Shown piece by piece: positions 6,948-14,517 of a DNA stretch of 28,787 nucleotides. The position numbers and the translations under genes were made by a program. The first letter of the stretch is position 1; every line of letters begins with the position of its first letter. The notes beneath the pieces were generated by a model that searched no databases, was not told the DNA's origin, and saw nothing but the letters and a program-made list of their open reading frames with translations. This DNA is from JANNOG01 sp031398915 (GTDB taxonomy: Bacteria > Actinomycetota > Actinomycetes > Actinomycetales > JBBAYJ01), in the NCBI GenBank assembly GCA_031398915.1, contig JANNOG010000062.1, positions 1 to 28,787 of the forward strand, read 5' to 3'.

Positions 6948-8786
6948 TCAGGAACGACGACGCAGGGCGTCGAACAGCACCGACTGGAAGTCCTCCGGCA
7001 GTTCGGCGACATAGGCGCGACCACCCGTCGCCTCGGCGATCCGCGTCAGATCCGCGGCGTCCGTGCTGCCACCCAGTCCCACCATCGCCACCCGGATCGG
7101 CCGTTGCGGGTCAGCCTCGGCGCTGAGCGAGGCGAGCAGGGCGTCCGTGCTGATTCCGTTCGGGTCCTCGTTGCGCCCGTCGGTGAGCACCACGACCGAG
7201 TTGGTGGCTTCGGGGTCGTATCCGGCCTGTGCCGCCCGAAACGCTGCCAGGACGGTGTCGTTGAGGCCGGTGCCGCCCGGGGTCAGACGTTGCGTCAGGG
7301 TGTCCGCCCCAGCCAGCAGCGCGGCGCGCTGGGGGACACCGCCCGCGTCCGCCGCGATCTGTCGCGGCGCCACGATCTCGGTGTAGTCCTGCCCGGGCCC
7401 GCCCATCCCGATCGCGAAGAACCACAGGCTCACCGTCGCGGTGTCGGAGAACAGCGCGAGCGACGTCTTGGTGGCGTCGCGGGCCAACGTGGCCCGGGTA
7501 CCGCCCCCGGCGATCGCGCGCATCGACACCGACGCGTCGATCACCAGCAGGACCCGTGCGGGTCGTGACAGGTCGGCCAGATCGGCGAGGAGCCCGTCGA
7601 CCTCCTCGGCGCTGGGCGGCGGCAGGACAGGGCCCAGGGCAATCGTCGGCGCCGAGGTGGGGGCGGCCTCCGCCACCGCCTCCGGGACCGCCTCCGGTGC
7701 CTGGGGCGCGATCATCGCACCGTTGCCGACCACAGCGGGATCGACCGTCGGCTGCCCGGCCGCAGGGTTGAACCCGAGGTTTCGCGCCTCTTCGCGACCC
7801 GCGTCCTCGAGGATCCGGATCACACCCTCGACCGCCTCCCGGCTCGGGCCCGCGGCACTGCGATCGACGCGCACCAACGGGTAGTCCAGCAGCACGGTGC
7901 CGTCGCGTGGCCTGATCGGCACCGACGCAGGAGTCAACTGGTCGCGAGTGCGCAAGAACCACTGCTGTTCGCTGGTGGGAACGATGGGCGAGTTCGGGCC
8001 ACCGGCCTCGACCCGCTCGAACGCCTCGGTCACTGTCGTCACCTGCCCCGCGTCGATCGCGTTCGCGACCGTCGTCAGGACCGCACGCAGGTCGGACGTC
8101 GCCTCGGTGGTCCCGGCGGCGGTGCGCACGGTTTCGCGTAGTGCCGACAACGACGACAGTCCGGCCGCAGAGCCCGCCAGGTCAGGCAGGGCGACCGGTC
8201 GCCCCGACGTGAGGACCTCGCGCCATGTGGGTGGCGTGGCGCTCCACCCCAGGTCGGTCGCCGACCGCGGGTCGACCGCCACGATCAGGGGCGAGGACGC
8301 CAGACTCCCGAGGTTGGACAACGCCACGTCGGTGGCGGGAGCGATGCGGTCCAGCCACGTCGTCGAATCCGGCACCCAGACGTCCGGCAGCGCCGCAGCC
8401 GGCAGCGTGCCGAGTTCGGCGGCGGTCTGCAGCGGGTCCTTGGCCTGGACCAACACCGCGACGCAGCCGCCGACGTCCAACGGTGTCCGGGACAGGTCCG
8501 ACGTCGCTGCGGTCAGCGCCGGGGCGATCGTGGGATCGGCCGCCACCACGACGGTGATGGTGCGTTCCGGGTCGCAGGTCGCCAGTGCCATGGGTCGCTG
8601 CTCGGCCACCCACGACTGGCCGGCCAACCCCGCCACACCCAACAGGCCCACCGTGACCATTCCGGCCACCACGGGCACCCGGGCCCGCGGTCGGCGCGCC
8701 TGGGGCGAGTCGGGAGACCCCACAACAGCACCGGCCACAGGATCGTGGATCGGTACCTCGTGCGCTCGGCTGCCGTGTCGTCCCAT
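6948..8786 (-). CDS. Membrane-anchored protein with solute-binding-like region and VWA domain
   Basis: This 612-residue protein has a short cytoplasmic N-terminus (about 1-42), one membrane helix (about 43-63), a long extracytoplasmic region resembling a class of solute-binding proteins (about 70-350, with TITVVVAADPTIAPAL and ALPDVWVPDSTTWLDR), a Pro/Ala/Glu-rich linker and a C-terminal von Willebrand A domain (about 410-612). The VWA metal site is intact: D417-A-S-V-S, GGTGLNDT and VVLTDGRNED. Such SBP-VWA fusions recur in Actinomycetota; their function is unknown, and metal-dependent protein binding at the cell surface is an inference. The ATG at 8786 is preferred over the GTG at 8813 because a TAGGGT box ends eight bases before it, a leaderless layout. 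The gene converges on pyc with a six-base gap and is divergent from hisF. Confidence 0.82.
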   Translation of the reverse strand: MGRHGSRAHEVPIHDPVAGAVVGSPDSPQARRPRARVPVVAGMVTVGLLGVAGLAGQSWVAEQRPMALATCDPERTITVVVAADPTIAPALTAATSDLSRTPLDVGGCVAVLVQAKDPLQTAAELGTLPAAALPDVWVPDSTTWLDRIAPATDVALSNLGSLASSPLIVAVDPRSATDLGWSATPPTWREVLTSGRPVALPDLAGSAAGLSSLSALRETVRTAAGTTEATSDLRAVLTTVANAIDAGQVTTVTEAFERVEAGGPNSPIVPTSEQQWFLRTRDQLTPASVPIRPRDGTVLLDYPLVRVDRSAAGPSREAVEGVIRILEDAGREEARNLGFNPAAGQPTVDPAVVGNGAMIAPQAPEAVPEAVAEAAPTSAPTIALGPVLPPPSAEEVDGLLADLADLSRPARVLLVIDASVSMRAIAGGGTRATLARDATKTSLALFSDTATVSLWFFAIGMGGPGQDYTEIVAPRQIAADAGGVPQRAALLAGADTLTQRLTPGGTGLNDTVLAAFRAAQAGYDPEATNSVVVLTDGRNEDPNGISTDALLASLSAEADPQRPIRVAMVGLGGSTDAADLTRIAEATGGRAYVAELPEDFQSVLFDALRRRS

Positions 8787-8794
8787 CCGACGCC

Positions 8795-8800
8795 ACCCTA
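8795..8800 (-). promoter_or_regulatory. Predicted -10 box of the VWA gene, leaderless type
   Basis: On the minus strand TAGGGT ends eight bases before the ATG at 8786, with no ribosome-binding site in between. No clear -35 box is seen. If this box is used, the longer reading from GTG at 8813 cannot be translated from this transcript. Confidence 0.42.
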
Positions 8801-8893
8801 CGACGGTGAACACCGGACCCGGTGCACGCGGTTCGATCCGGCCGTGACGGCCACGGGCGCAGCCTCGTGCGGCATCGCGCCGTGCGACCTGGG

Positions 8894-8899
8894 TAGCGT
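8894..8899 (+). promoter_or_regulatory. Predicted -10 box of hisF, leaderless type
   Basis: TAGCGT ends six bases before the GTG start of hisF at 8906. There is no Shine-Dalgarno sequence. The 119-base gap to the divergent VWA gene also holds a short palindrome (ccgtg-N5-cacgg at 8842-8856), but no definite operator is recognised. Confidence 0.48.
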
Positions 8900-8905
8900 G
8901 GCCGC

Positions 8906-9682
8906 GTGAGCGTCGCCGTGCGAGTCATCCCCTGCCTCGATGTCGACGCCGGCCGAGTGGTCAAAGGCGTCAAGTTCAGCGGTCTGAGCGATGTCGGCGA
9001 CCCGGTCGAACTGGCCCGACGCTACGACGCCGAAGGCGCCGACGAGGTGACATTCCTCGACGTCAGCGCGACGGTGCAGGGGCGTGGCACGATGCTGGAG
9101 GTCGTCGCGGCAACGGCGGCGCAGGTCTTCGTCCCGCTGACCGTCGGCGGGGGGGTGTCGTCAGCGGCGGACGTCGCCGCCCTGTTACGGGCCGGCGCCG
9201 ACAAGGTCGGGGTCAACTCGGCCGCCGTTGCCCGCCCCGAACTCATCCCCGAGATCGCCGAACGCTTCGGCCGCCAGGTGCTGGTGGTGAGCATCGACGC
9301 CCGCCGTGGTGAGGTGCACGGCGCGCCCACTCCCAGCGGGTTCGAGGTGACGACGCATGGTGGGCGCCGCGGCACGGGTATCGACGCGATCGCCTGGGCT
9401 GCCCGGGTGGCGGCGGCCGGTGCCGGAGAGATCCTGCTCAACTCGATCGACGCGGACGGCACCCGGGACGGGTTCGACCTCGAACTCGTCCGAGCTGTCC
9501 GTGCCGTCGTCGACATCCCTCTGGTGGCCAGTGGCGGAGCCGGTCGAATCGACGACTTCGCCCCGGCCGTGGTCGCCGGCGCCGATGCCGTCCTGGCTGC
9601 CAGCATCTTCCACTACGGCGACTTCACCGTCGCAGACGTGAAGGCCGCGCTGTCGCGCACCGGCGTCGACGTCCGGACCTGA
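8906..9682 (+). CDS. hisF: Imidazole glycerol phosphate synthase subunit HisF
   Basis: HisF is the cyclase half of imidazole glycerol phosphate synthase: it uses ammonia from HisH to turn PRFAR into imidazole glycerol phosphate and AICAR in histidine synthesis. The 258-residue length is normal for the (beta/alpha)8 barrel. The N-terminal catalytic aspartate is D12 in VIPCLDVD, and the second is in VVSIDARR near residue 131. Phosphate-binding loops VGGGV and VASGGAG are present, and the Gly-Asn-Ser loop appears as VGVNSAAV. The start is GTG, supported by the leaderless -10 box. The partner genes hisH and hisA/priA are outside the window, so this copy stands at the end of the his group. The stop lies six bases from that of the opposing TIGR03085 gene. 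In many Actinomycetota hisF is followed at short range by hisI; here an exporter pair intervenes. Confidence 0.97.
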   Translation: MSVAVRVIPCLDVDAGRVVKGVKFSGLSDVGDPVELARRYDAEGADEVTFLDVSATVQGRGTMLEVVAATAAQVFVPLTVGGGVSSAADVAALLRAGADKVGVNSAAVARPELIPEIAERFGRQVLVVSIDARRGEVHGAPTPSGFEVTTHGGRRGTGIDAIAWAARVAAAGAGEILLNSIDADGTRDGFDLELVRAVRAVVDIPLVASGGAGRIDDFAPAVVAGADAVLAASIFHYGDFTVADVKAALSRTGVDVRT

Positions 9683-9688
9683 GGCCGA

Positions 9689-10381
9689 CTACAGACTGAG
9701 GTCGAGCTCACCCAACCGGCGGACGGCGTCCGGCGGGCCCGACACCGACACGCGGGCCGCACCTCGTCTGCCGGAGCAGAACAGGGCCAGTTCGACGGGG
9801 GCGCCCGCGATGACCACCGACTCCTCGTTCTCGCGGGCAGCCCGAAGGGTGATGACGCCCAGCTCGTCCGCGTCGTGTGGATCCAGTCCGCGTCCGGTAC
9901 GGCGAAGCGTCACGCCGATCCCCGCCCGGGCGTGACGAATCCGGGTGAGTGGCGAGACGAGGGCGGCCCAGGCGGCTGCGTCGACCGCGTCGAGACCCGG
10001 GCCCGTGTCTCGGGGACCGGCACCCGCTCCTCGCCGTACGTCCTCGTGGTGGATCAACATCTCCATTTCGTTGCCCTGGGCGTCCACCCCCGGCAACCCG
10101 AAGATCGACCAGACCGGGGGTCCGGAACGGATCTTGTCCAGGAGGGTCGGCAGGCCCCGCGCGCCCGCCTCGTCCAGCAGGCGCTGCGTCCACGGAGCGA
10201 ACGGAGCCACCCGCAGTCCGGGCAGCGAGTCCGGCCGCCGCTCGCGGATCACGATGTGGGCCGCCATGTCGAGCGCCGTCCAGCCTTCGCACAGGGTCGG
10301 AGCCTGTGGCCCGACCTGTTCGATGGCGTCGGCGAGCAGGGCGCGCTCGGAACGGGACACGTTGGCGCGGGCTGAACTCAT
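9689..10381 (-). CDS. TIGR03085 / maleylpyruvate isomerase-like (DinB superfamily) protein
   Basis: This protein of about 230 residues starts with a four-helix-bundle, DinB-like domain: SRSERALLADAIEQVGPQAPTL, CEGWTALDMAAHIVIRERRP and NEMEMLIHHEDVRR. The two histidines in AAHIV and HHEDVRR are the usual metal ligands of the superfamily. The C-terminal half (about 150-230) resembles the small accessory domain of the TIGR03085 group. Some distant relatives are thiol-dependent isomerases or transferases; no substrate can be inferred. The gene is regularly found near hisF and hisI in Actinomycetota. The start is uncertain: ATG codons at 10393, 10390 and 10381 and a GTG at 10399 are all in frame, and none has a well-spaced ribosome site. 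I chose 10381 because MSSARANVSRSER matches how such proteins usually begin. It is divergent from the exporter gene at 10482. Confidence 0.8.
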   Translation of the reverse strand: MSSARANVSRSERALLADAIEQVGPQAPTLCEGWTALDMAAHIVIRERRPDSLPGLRVAPFAPWTQRLLDEAGARGLPTLLDKIRSGPPVWSIFGLPGVDAQGNEMEMLIHHEDVRRGAGAGPRDTGPGLDAVDAAAWAALVSPLTRIRHARAGIGVTLRRTGRGLDPHDADELGVITLRAARENEESVVIAGAPVELALFCSGRRGAARVSVSGPPDAVRRLGELDLSL

Positions 10382-10421
10382 GTGGCTCATCATCCTCACC
10401 CGCCGTCGGCGATGCGCGACG

Positions 10422-10475
10422 GACGCCGTGGGACCCTGAACCAGTGAGGCTGGTGGCGGCTACCGACGCCGTGGG
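10422..10475. repeat. 11-bp direct repeat in a divergent intergenic region
   Basis: The sequence gacgccgtggg occurs at 10422-10432 and again at 10465-10475. The start-to-start distance of 43 bases is close to four helical turns. Both copies lie in the 100-base gap between the divergent TIGR03085 and exporter genes, where paired operator sites would be expected, but no regulator is known to bind this sequence. Confidence 0.4.
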
Positions 10476-10481
10476 TGAGGC

Positions 10482-12323
10482 GTGACGGCCCCGGTCCGTC
10501 CCACGCTGGGTGAGGCGTTCGCCGTGATGGGGAGGGGAATCCGCGACGAGCCCGCCCTGTTCGCCGGGTCGATGGTGGGCAGCGTGCTGTTCGCCGCGGG
10601 GTTGGCAGGCAGCGGCTGGGTCCTCGGCTGGGTCAGTGACGAGATACTCCTGCCTGCCTACGAGGCAGGTCGTGCCGACACCCGTGCCCTGGTCAGCGCC
10701 ACACTCGCCCTGTTCGCCGTTGCCGTCCTCACCACGCTCGGGGTCGTCGTCAGACGGGTGCTGGCGACGATTCTCACGTTCCGCCTGGAGGCTCGGTACC
10801 GGCGCGCGACCGCCTCACGACTTCTGGAGTTGCCGCTGACCTGGCATCGACGCCACCGGGCCGGGCAGCTGCTCAGCATTGCGAACTCCGACGCCGAGGC
10901 CGCGTTCGCCATCTTCGCTCCGCTGCCGTACGCCCTGGGTACGGTCGTCATGATCGTGATCGCCGCCGCCTTCATGCTGGCCGCCGACTGGGTGCTGGCT
11001 CTCGTCGGATTGTCGGCGATCCCGCTGCTGTTCCTGGCCAACGCCGCTTACCAGGCGACCATGGCCTCGCGCGTCGCGGCGGCCCAACAAGCCCGAGCCG
11101 ACGTGTCGGACGTGGCGCACGAATCGTTCGACGGGGCGGTGACGATCCGGGCGCTGGGGGCCGAGGCGACTCAGGCGCAACGATTCGCGGTGCCGACCGC
11201 CGCCCTACGAGCAGCCAACATCTCGGTCGGGCGCGGTCGCAGCATCTTCGAGCCCGTCATCGAGTTGCTGCCGGCGCTCGCCAGTCTGGCCGTACTGGTG
11301 GTCGGTACGTGGCGGGTCACCTACAGCGGAACCGATGTGGGTGACGTGGTCCAGATCGTGTACCTGTTGACCATTCTCGCGTTCCCGGTCCGGGCTTTCG
11401 GCTGGGTGCTCGCCCAGATGCCCCGCAGCGTGGTGGGGTGGCGACGACTGCGCACCGTCCTGGACGAGCCCGGTGACACCGTCGTGGGCGAGCGCGCCGC
11501 GCCGTCGGGTCAGGCACCGGTACGGGTGAACACACGAGGGGTGTCGGTGGACGTGGTGGACCCGGACGGCAGCATCCATCGCCTGGTCCGCGACGTGACG
11601 ATCGGCGCTCCCGCCGGACGGGTGCTCGCCGTCGTGGGCGCGACGGGCGCCGGAAAGTCCACGCTGCTCGCCGCCCTGCTTCGGTTGGTGGACCCGGCAG
11701 GCGGTTCGGTCGAACTGGACGGCTCGGACCTGCGGACGTTCACCGCGGATGCGCTGCCGACGACCGTGGGCTACGTGGCCCAGACCGTGTTCGTCTTCGA
11801 CGACACCGTGCGAGGCAACATCACCCTGGGCCGGACGTCGACCCCGGCGGGGACCGACGAGGACGAGCTGGTGTGGCGGGCACTGCGCCTGGCGCGCCTG
11901 GACGACGTGGTCGAAGCGTTGCCGGCGGGCCTCGACACCCAGGTCGGCGAGCGGGGAGCGACCCTGTCGGGTGGACAGCGACAACGCCTCGGCATCGCCC
12001 GCGCCATCGTCACGAGGCCGCGTGTCCTGGTCTTCGACGATGCCACGAGCGCCCTCGACGCCACTCTCGAGGCCGAGCTGCTGCACGGGTTGCGCGCGGC
12101 CTGGCCGGTGACAGTCATCGCCGTCGCCTACCGACCGTCGACGATCCTGGCCGCCGACGCCGTGGTGCACCTCGCTGCTGGCCGGGTGGTCGATGCCGGA
12201 GCGCACGAGGACCTGCTCGTTCGTGACCCGGGTTACCGGGACCTGGTGCAGGCCTACGCCCGACAGGCGGCGGACCGAGTCACCGAGCAAAGCGCCCGAT
12301 CCCGCCCGGTCGGCGCATCGTGA
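10482..12323 (+). CDS. ABC exporter half-transporter with degenerate ATPase site (first subunit)
   Basis: This 613-residue protein has a type-IV ABC exporter membrane domain (about 20-310, several helices, with LEARYRRATASRLLELPLTWH as coupling region) followed by an ATPase domain (about 345-590). Walker A is GATGAGKST (about 386-394) and the signature LSGGQRQR (from 496) is canonical. Catalysis looks impaired: the Walker B glutamate is Asp520 (VLVFDDATSALD) and the switch histidine is Tyr550 (VAYRPST). This is the usual picture for the non-catalytic half of a heterodimeric exporter. A TGA six bases upstream in frame means translation cannot start before GTG 10482. No well-spaced ribosome site precedes it; a short upstream reading frame ends on this GTGA. 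The next gene overlaps by four bases. Substrate unknown. Confidence 0.92.
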   Translation: MTAPVRPTLGEAFAVMGRGIRDEPALFAGSMVGSVLFAAGLAGSGWVLGWVSDEILLPAYEAGRADTRALVSATLALFAVAVLTTLGVVVRRVLATILTFRLEARYRRATASRLLELPLTWHRRHRAGQLLSIANSDAEAAFAIFAPLPYALGTVVMIVIAAAFMLAADWVLALVGLSAIPLLFLANAAYQATMASRVAAAQQARADVSDVAHESFDGAVTIRALGAEATQAQRFAVPTAALRAANISVGRGRSIFEPVIELLPALASLAVLVVGTWRVTYSGTDVGDVVQIVYLLTILAFPVRAFGWVLAQMPRSVVGWRRLRTVLDEPGDTVVGERAAPSGQAPVRVNTRGVSVDVVDPDGSIHRLVRDVTIGAPAGRVLAVVGATGAGKSTLLAALLRLVDPAGGSVELDGSDLRTFTADALPTTVGYVAQTVFVFDDTVRGNITLGRTSTPAGTDEDELVWRALRLARLDDVVEALPAGLDTQVGERGATLSGGQRQRLGIARAIVTRPRVLVFDDATSALDATLEAELLHGLRAAWPVTVIAVAYRPSTILAADAVVHLAAGRVVDAGAHEDLLVRDPGYRDLVQAYARQAADRVTEQSARSRPVGAS

Positions 12324-14179
12324 GTGGACCCGGGGTTCGCAGTCGGATCGGCGGAGGCATCACCGGACCCGGGGGAGGGGACTCGGCGGACTCGGCGGAC
12401 TCGATACCGAACCGCAGCGCGTGGCGAACCATTCGGCGCGGTGTGGACCTGTCACCCGAACTCGTCCAGGGACTCGGATGGACGTTGCTGCTCGCGATCC
12501 TGTCGACCGCAGGACGCCTCACGGTGCCGATAACCGTTCAGCAGACCCTGGATCGTGGACTCACCGCAGCGGCGGGGCCGGACCCCGAGTTCGTCGCCCG
12601 GCTGGTCGCTGTCGCCGTCGGCGTACTGCTGCTGGCCGCGTTGGCCGGTTACCTGGTCAACATCCGCTTGTTCACCGCGACCGAACGCGGACTGGCGACC
12701 CTGCGCCGCGCCGCCTTCGCGCACATCCACGGCCTCTCCGCACTGACGCAGACCACCGAGCGTCGAGGATCCCTGGTGTCGCGGGTCACCAGCGACGTCG
12801 ACACGATCTCGCTGTTCGTCCAGTTCAGTGGGGTGGTGCTGCTCGTCTCGCTGTGTCAGATGGCGGCGGCCACCGTTCTCATGGCCTATTACTCGCCACT
12901 GCTCGCCCTGGTCGCGTGGGGGACGCTGTTGCCGTTGATCCTCGCCATGCGACCGCTGCAACGGCTGCTGTCTCGAACCTACGGACTGGTACGGCAGCGG
13001 GTCGGCGCCATGCTGGCGGCACTCTCGGAGGTCGTGGTGGGGGCCGAGACGATCCGGGCCAGCGGCGTGGCGGCCCGCAGCCGCGAGCGGGTGAACGAGG
13101 CGATCGAGGGTCACCGGCGATCAGCCACGCGGGCCGGCATCACGTCGGCGTCGATCTTCAGCCTGGGGTCTCTGCTCGCCGGATCGACACTCGCAACCGT
13201 CGCCCTCGCCGGCCTGGCGACCGGACCGCAGGGTGGAGTCAGCCTGGGCGAGTTGCTCGCGTTCCTGTTCATCGTCCAGTTGTTCACCCAGCCGGTCCAG
13301 ATCCTCACCGAGGCGCTCAACGAGGCGCAGAATGCGGCGGCCGGCTGGCAACGGGTCCAGGCGGTCCTGGACACTCCACGTGACATCGGTGACCCCGCGC
13401 TCGACGGCCTGGCGCTGGACGTGCCGGCCGGGCCGATCGCTGTCGAGGTGGACGATGTCAACTACCGCTACCCGACCGGGCCACCCGTGCTCCACGACCT
13501 CCGGGTGGTCATCCCCGCCCGCGCCTCGGTGGCCATCGTCGGGCACACCGGATCGGGAAAGACCACCTTGGCCAAACTGCTCACCCGGTTCGACGACCCG
13601 ACGAGTGGCACGGTGCGCCTCAACGGAATCGACATCCGGCGGGTCGCCAACGACGAGCTCCGCCGACGCGTGACCTTCGTTCCTCAGGAGGGCTTCTTGT
13701 TCGACACCACGATCCTCGACAACATCCTGCTCGCCCGCCCCGGCGCAAGCCGCGACGACGTCCTGGCCGCCCTGGTCGACCTGGGTCTCGACACCTGGTG
13801 TGACGGCCTGGTTCACGGCCTCGACACCGCAGTCGGACAACGGGGCGAGGCGCTGTCCGCGGGAGAACGACAACTGGTGGCAGTGGCCAGGGCCTACCTG
13901 GCCGACCCGGACCTGCTGGTGTTGGACGAGGCCACGTCAGCGGTGGACCCGGTGACCGAGATCAGGCTGCAACGTGCCCTGGGCGGCCTCACCAGCGGCC
14001 GCACCACAGTCACCATCGCCCATCGGCTGTCGACCGCAGAGGCAGCCGACCTGGTCATCGTGATGGCAGCCGGCCGCATCGTCGAGCACGGCACGCACGA
14101 GGACCTGGTCAGCGCGTCAGGTGCCTACGCCGAGCTGCACCGGGCGTGGCGCAGCCAGCTGTCGGCGGTGACCCTGTGA
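12320..14179 (+). CDS. ABC exporter half-transporter with catalytic ATPase site (second subunit)
   Basis: This 619-residue partner of the preceding gene starts at a GTG that overlaps its stop (GTGA). The N-terminus carries a low-complexity stretch with DSADSADS before the membrane domain (about 50-340). The ATPase domain (about 365-610) has Walker A GHTGSGKTT (408-416), Walker B LLVLDEATSAVD with catalytic Glu537, and the switch histidine His568 (IAHRLST). Its signature motif, however, is LSAGE (512-516) instead of LSGGQ. Taken with the first subunit, the active site would combine this protein's Walker A/B and histidine with the first subunit's LSGGQ, as in BmrCD or TM287/288-type heterodimers. 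The stop overlaps the hisI start by four bases, so the pair is tied to histidine and tryptophan synthesis genes. The transported compound is not evident. Confidence 0.92.
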   Translation: MSGPGVRSRIGGGITGPGGGDSADSADSIPNRSAWRTIRRGVDLSPELVQGLGWTLLLAILSTAGRLTVPITVQQTLDRGLTAAAGPDPEFVARLVAVAVGVLLLAALAGYLVNIRLFTATERGLATLRRAAFAHIHGLSALTQTTERRGSLVSRVTSDVDTISLFVQFSGVVLLVSLCQMAAATVLMAYYSPLLALVAWGTLLPLILAMRPLQRLLSRTYGLVRQRVGAMLAALSEVVVGAETIRASGVAARSRERVNEAIEGHRRSATRAGITSASIFSLGSLLAGSTLATVALAGLATGPQGGVSLGELLAFLFIVQLFTQPVQILTEALNEAQNAAAGWQRVQAVLDTPRDIGDPALDGLALDVPAGPIAVEVDDVNYRYPTGPPVLHDLRVVIPARASVAIVGHTGSGKTTLAKLLTRFDDPTSGTVRLNGIDIRRVANDELRRRVTFVPQEGFLFDTTILDNILLARPGASRDDVLAALVDLGLDTWCDGLVHGLDTAVGQRGEALSAGERQLVAVARAYLADPDLLVLDEATSAVDPVTEIRLQRALGGLTSGRTTVTIAHRLSTAEAADLVIVMAAGRIVEHGTHEDLVSASGAYAELHRAWRSQLSAVTL

Positions 14180-14517
14180 CGGCGTTGTCGGCCCAGGTCA
14201 CCTTCGACTCGGCCGGACTGGTGCCCGTGGTCGTGCAGCAGTACGACACCCGCGAGGTGCTGATGCTCGCCTGGGCAGACGCCGACGCACTGGACGAGAC
14301 GGCCGCGACACGGTGGGCGACGTACTTCTCCCGCAGCCGCAACCAGCGGTGGCGAAAGGGCGAGCAGTCGGGCAACGTTCAACGTGTCGTCCGGATCAGC
14401 GTCGACTGTGACACCGACACCGTGTTGTACGAGGTCGACCAGCACGGCCCGGCGTGCCACACCGGGACCAGGACGTGTTTCGACACCCGCCAGATGCTCG
14501 GAGAGGAATCAGGATGA
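14176..14517 (+). CDS. hisI: Phosphoribosyl-AMP cyclohydrolase
   Basis: HisI opens the adenine ring of phosphoribosyl-AMP, the third step of histidine synthesis. The 113-residue protein is the stand-alone cyclohydrolase, with no HisE (pyrophosphohydrolase) part fused. Family segments are DTREVLMLAWAD, ATYFSRSRNQRWRKGEQSGN, the magnesium-binding DCDTD and the zinc-binding cysteines of DCD and PACHTGTRTCF. The GTG at 14176 overlaps the exporter stop (GTGA) and gives the expected N-terminus; an in-frame GTG at 14146 would put ten extra residues inside the exporter gene. Its stop overlaps the trpE start (ATGA). hisI next to trpE is common in Actinomycetota, so the link between His and Trp genes is expected, while the upstream exporter is less so. 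Confidence 0.96.
   Translation: MTALSAQVTFDSAGLVPVVVQQYDTREVLMLAWADADALDETAATRWATYFSRSRNQRWRKGEQSGNVQRVVRISVDCDTDTVLYEVDQHGPACHTGTRTCFDTRQMLGEESG

Noticed and set aside
6928..6960. Possible hairpin between the convergent pyc and VWA genes (TCGTCGT ... ACGACGA)
   Set aside because: Seven-base arms with a 19-base loop and no T-run are too weak to call a terminator.
7897..8847. Plus-strand frame of 316 codons opposite the VWA gene
   Set aside because: The minus strand encodes a coherent membrane, binding and VWA protein; the plus frame is Ser/Thr/Arg-rich without motifs.
12380..12403. Short repeat of actcggcgg in the second exporter gene
   Set aside because: Only two full copies, coding for DSADSADS; probably a chance low-complexity stretch.
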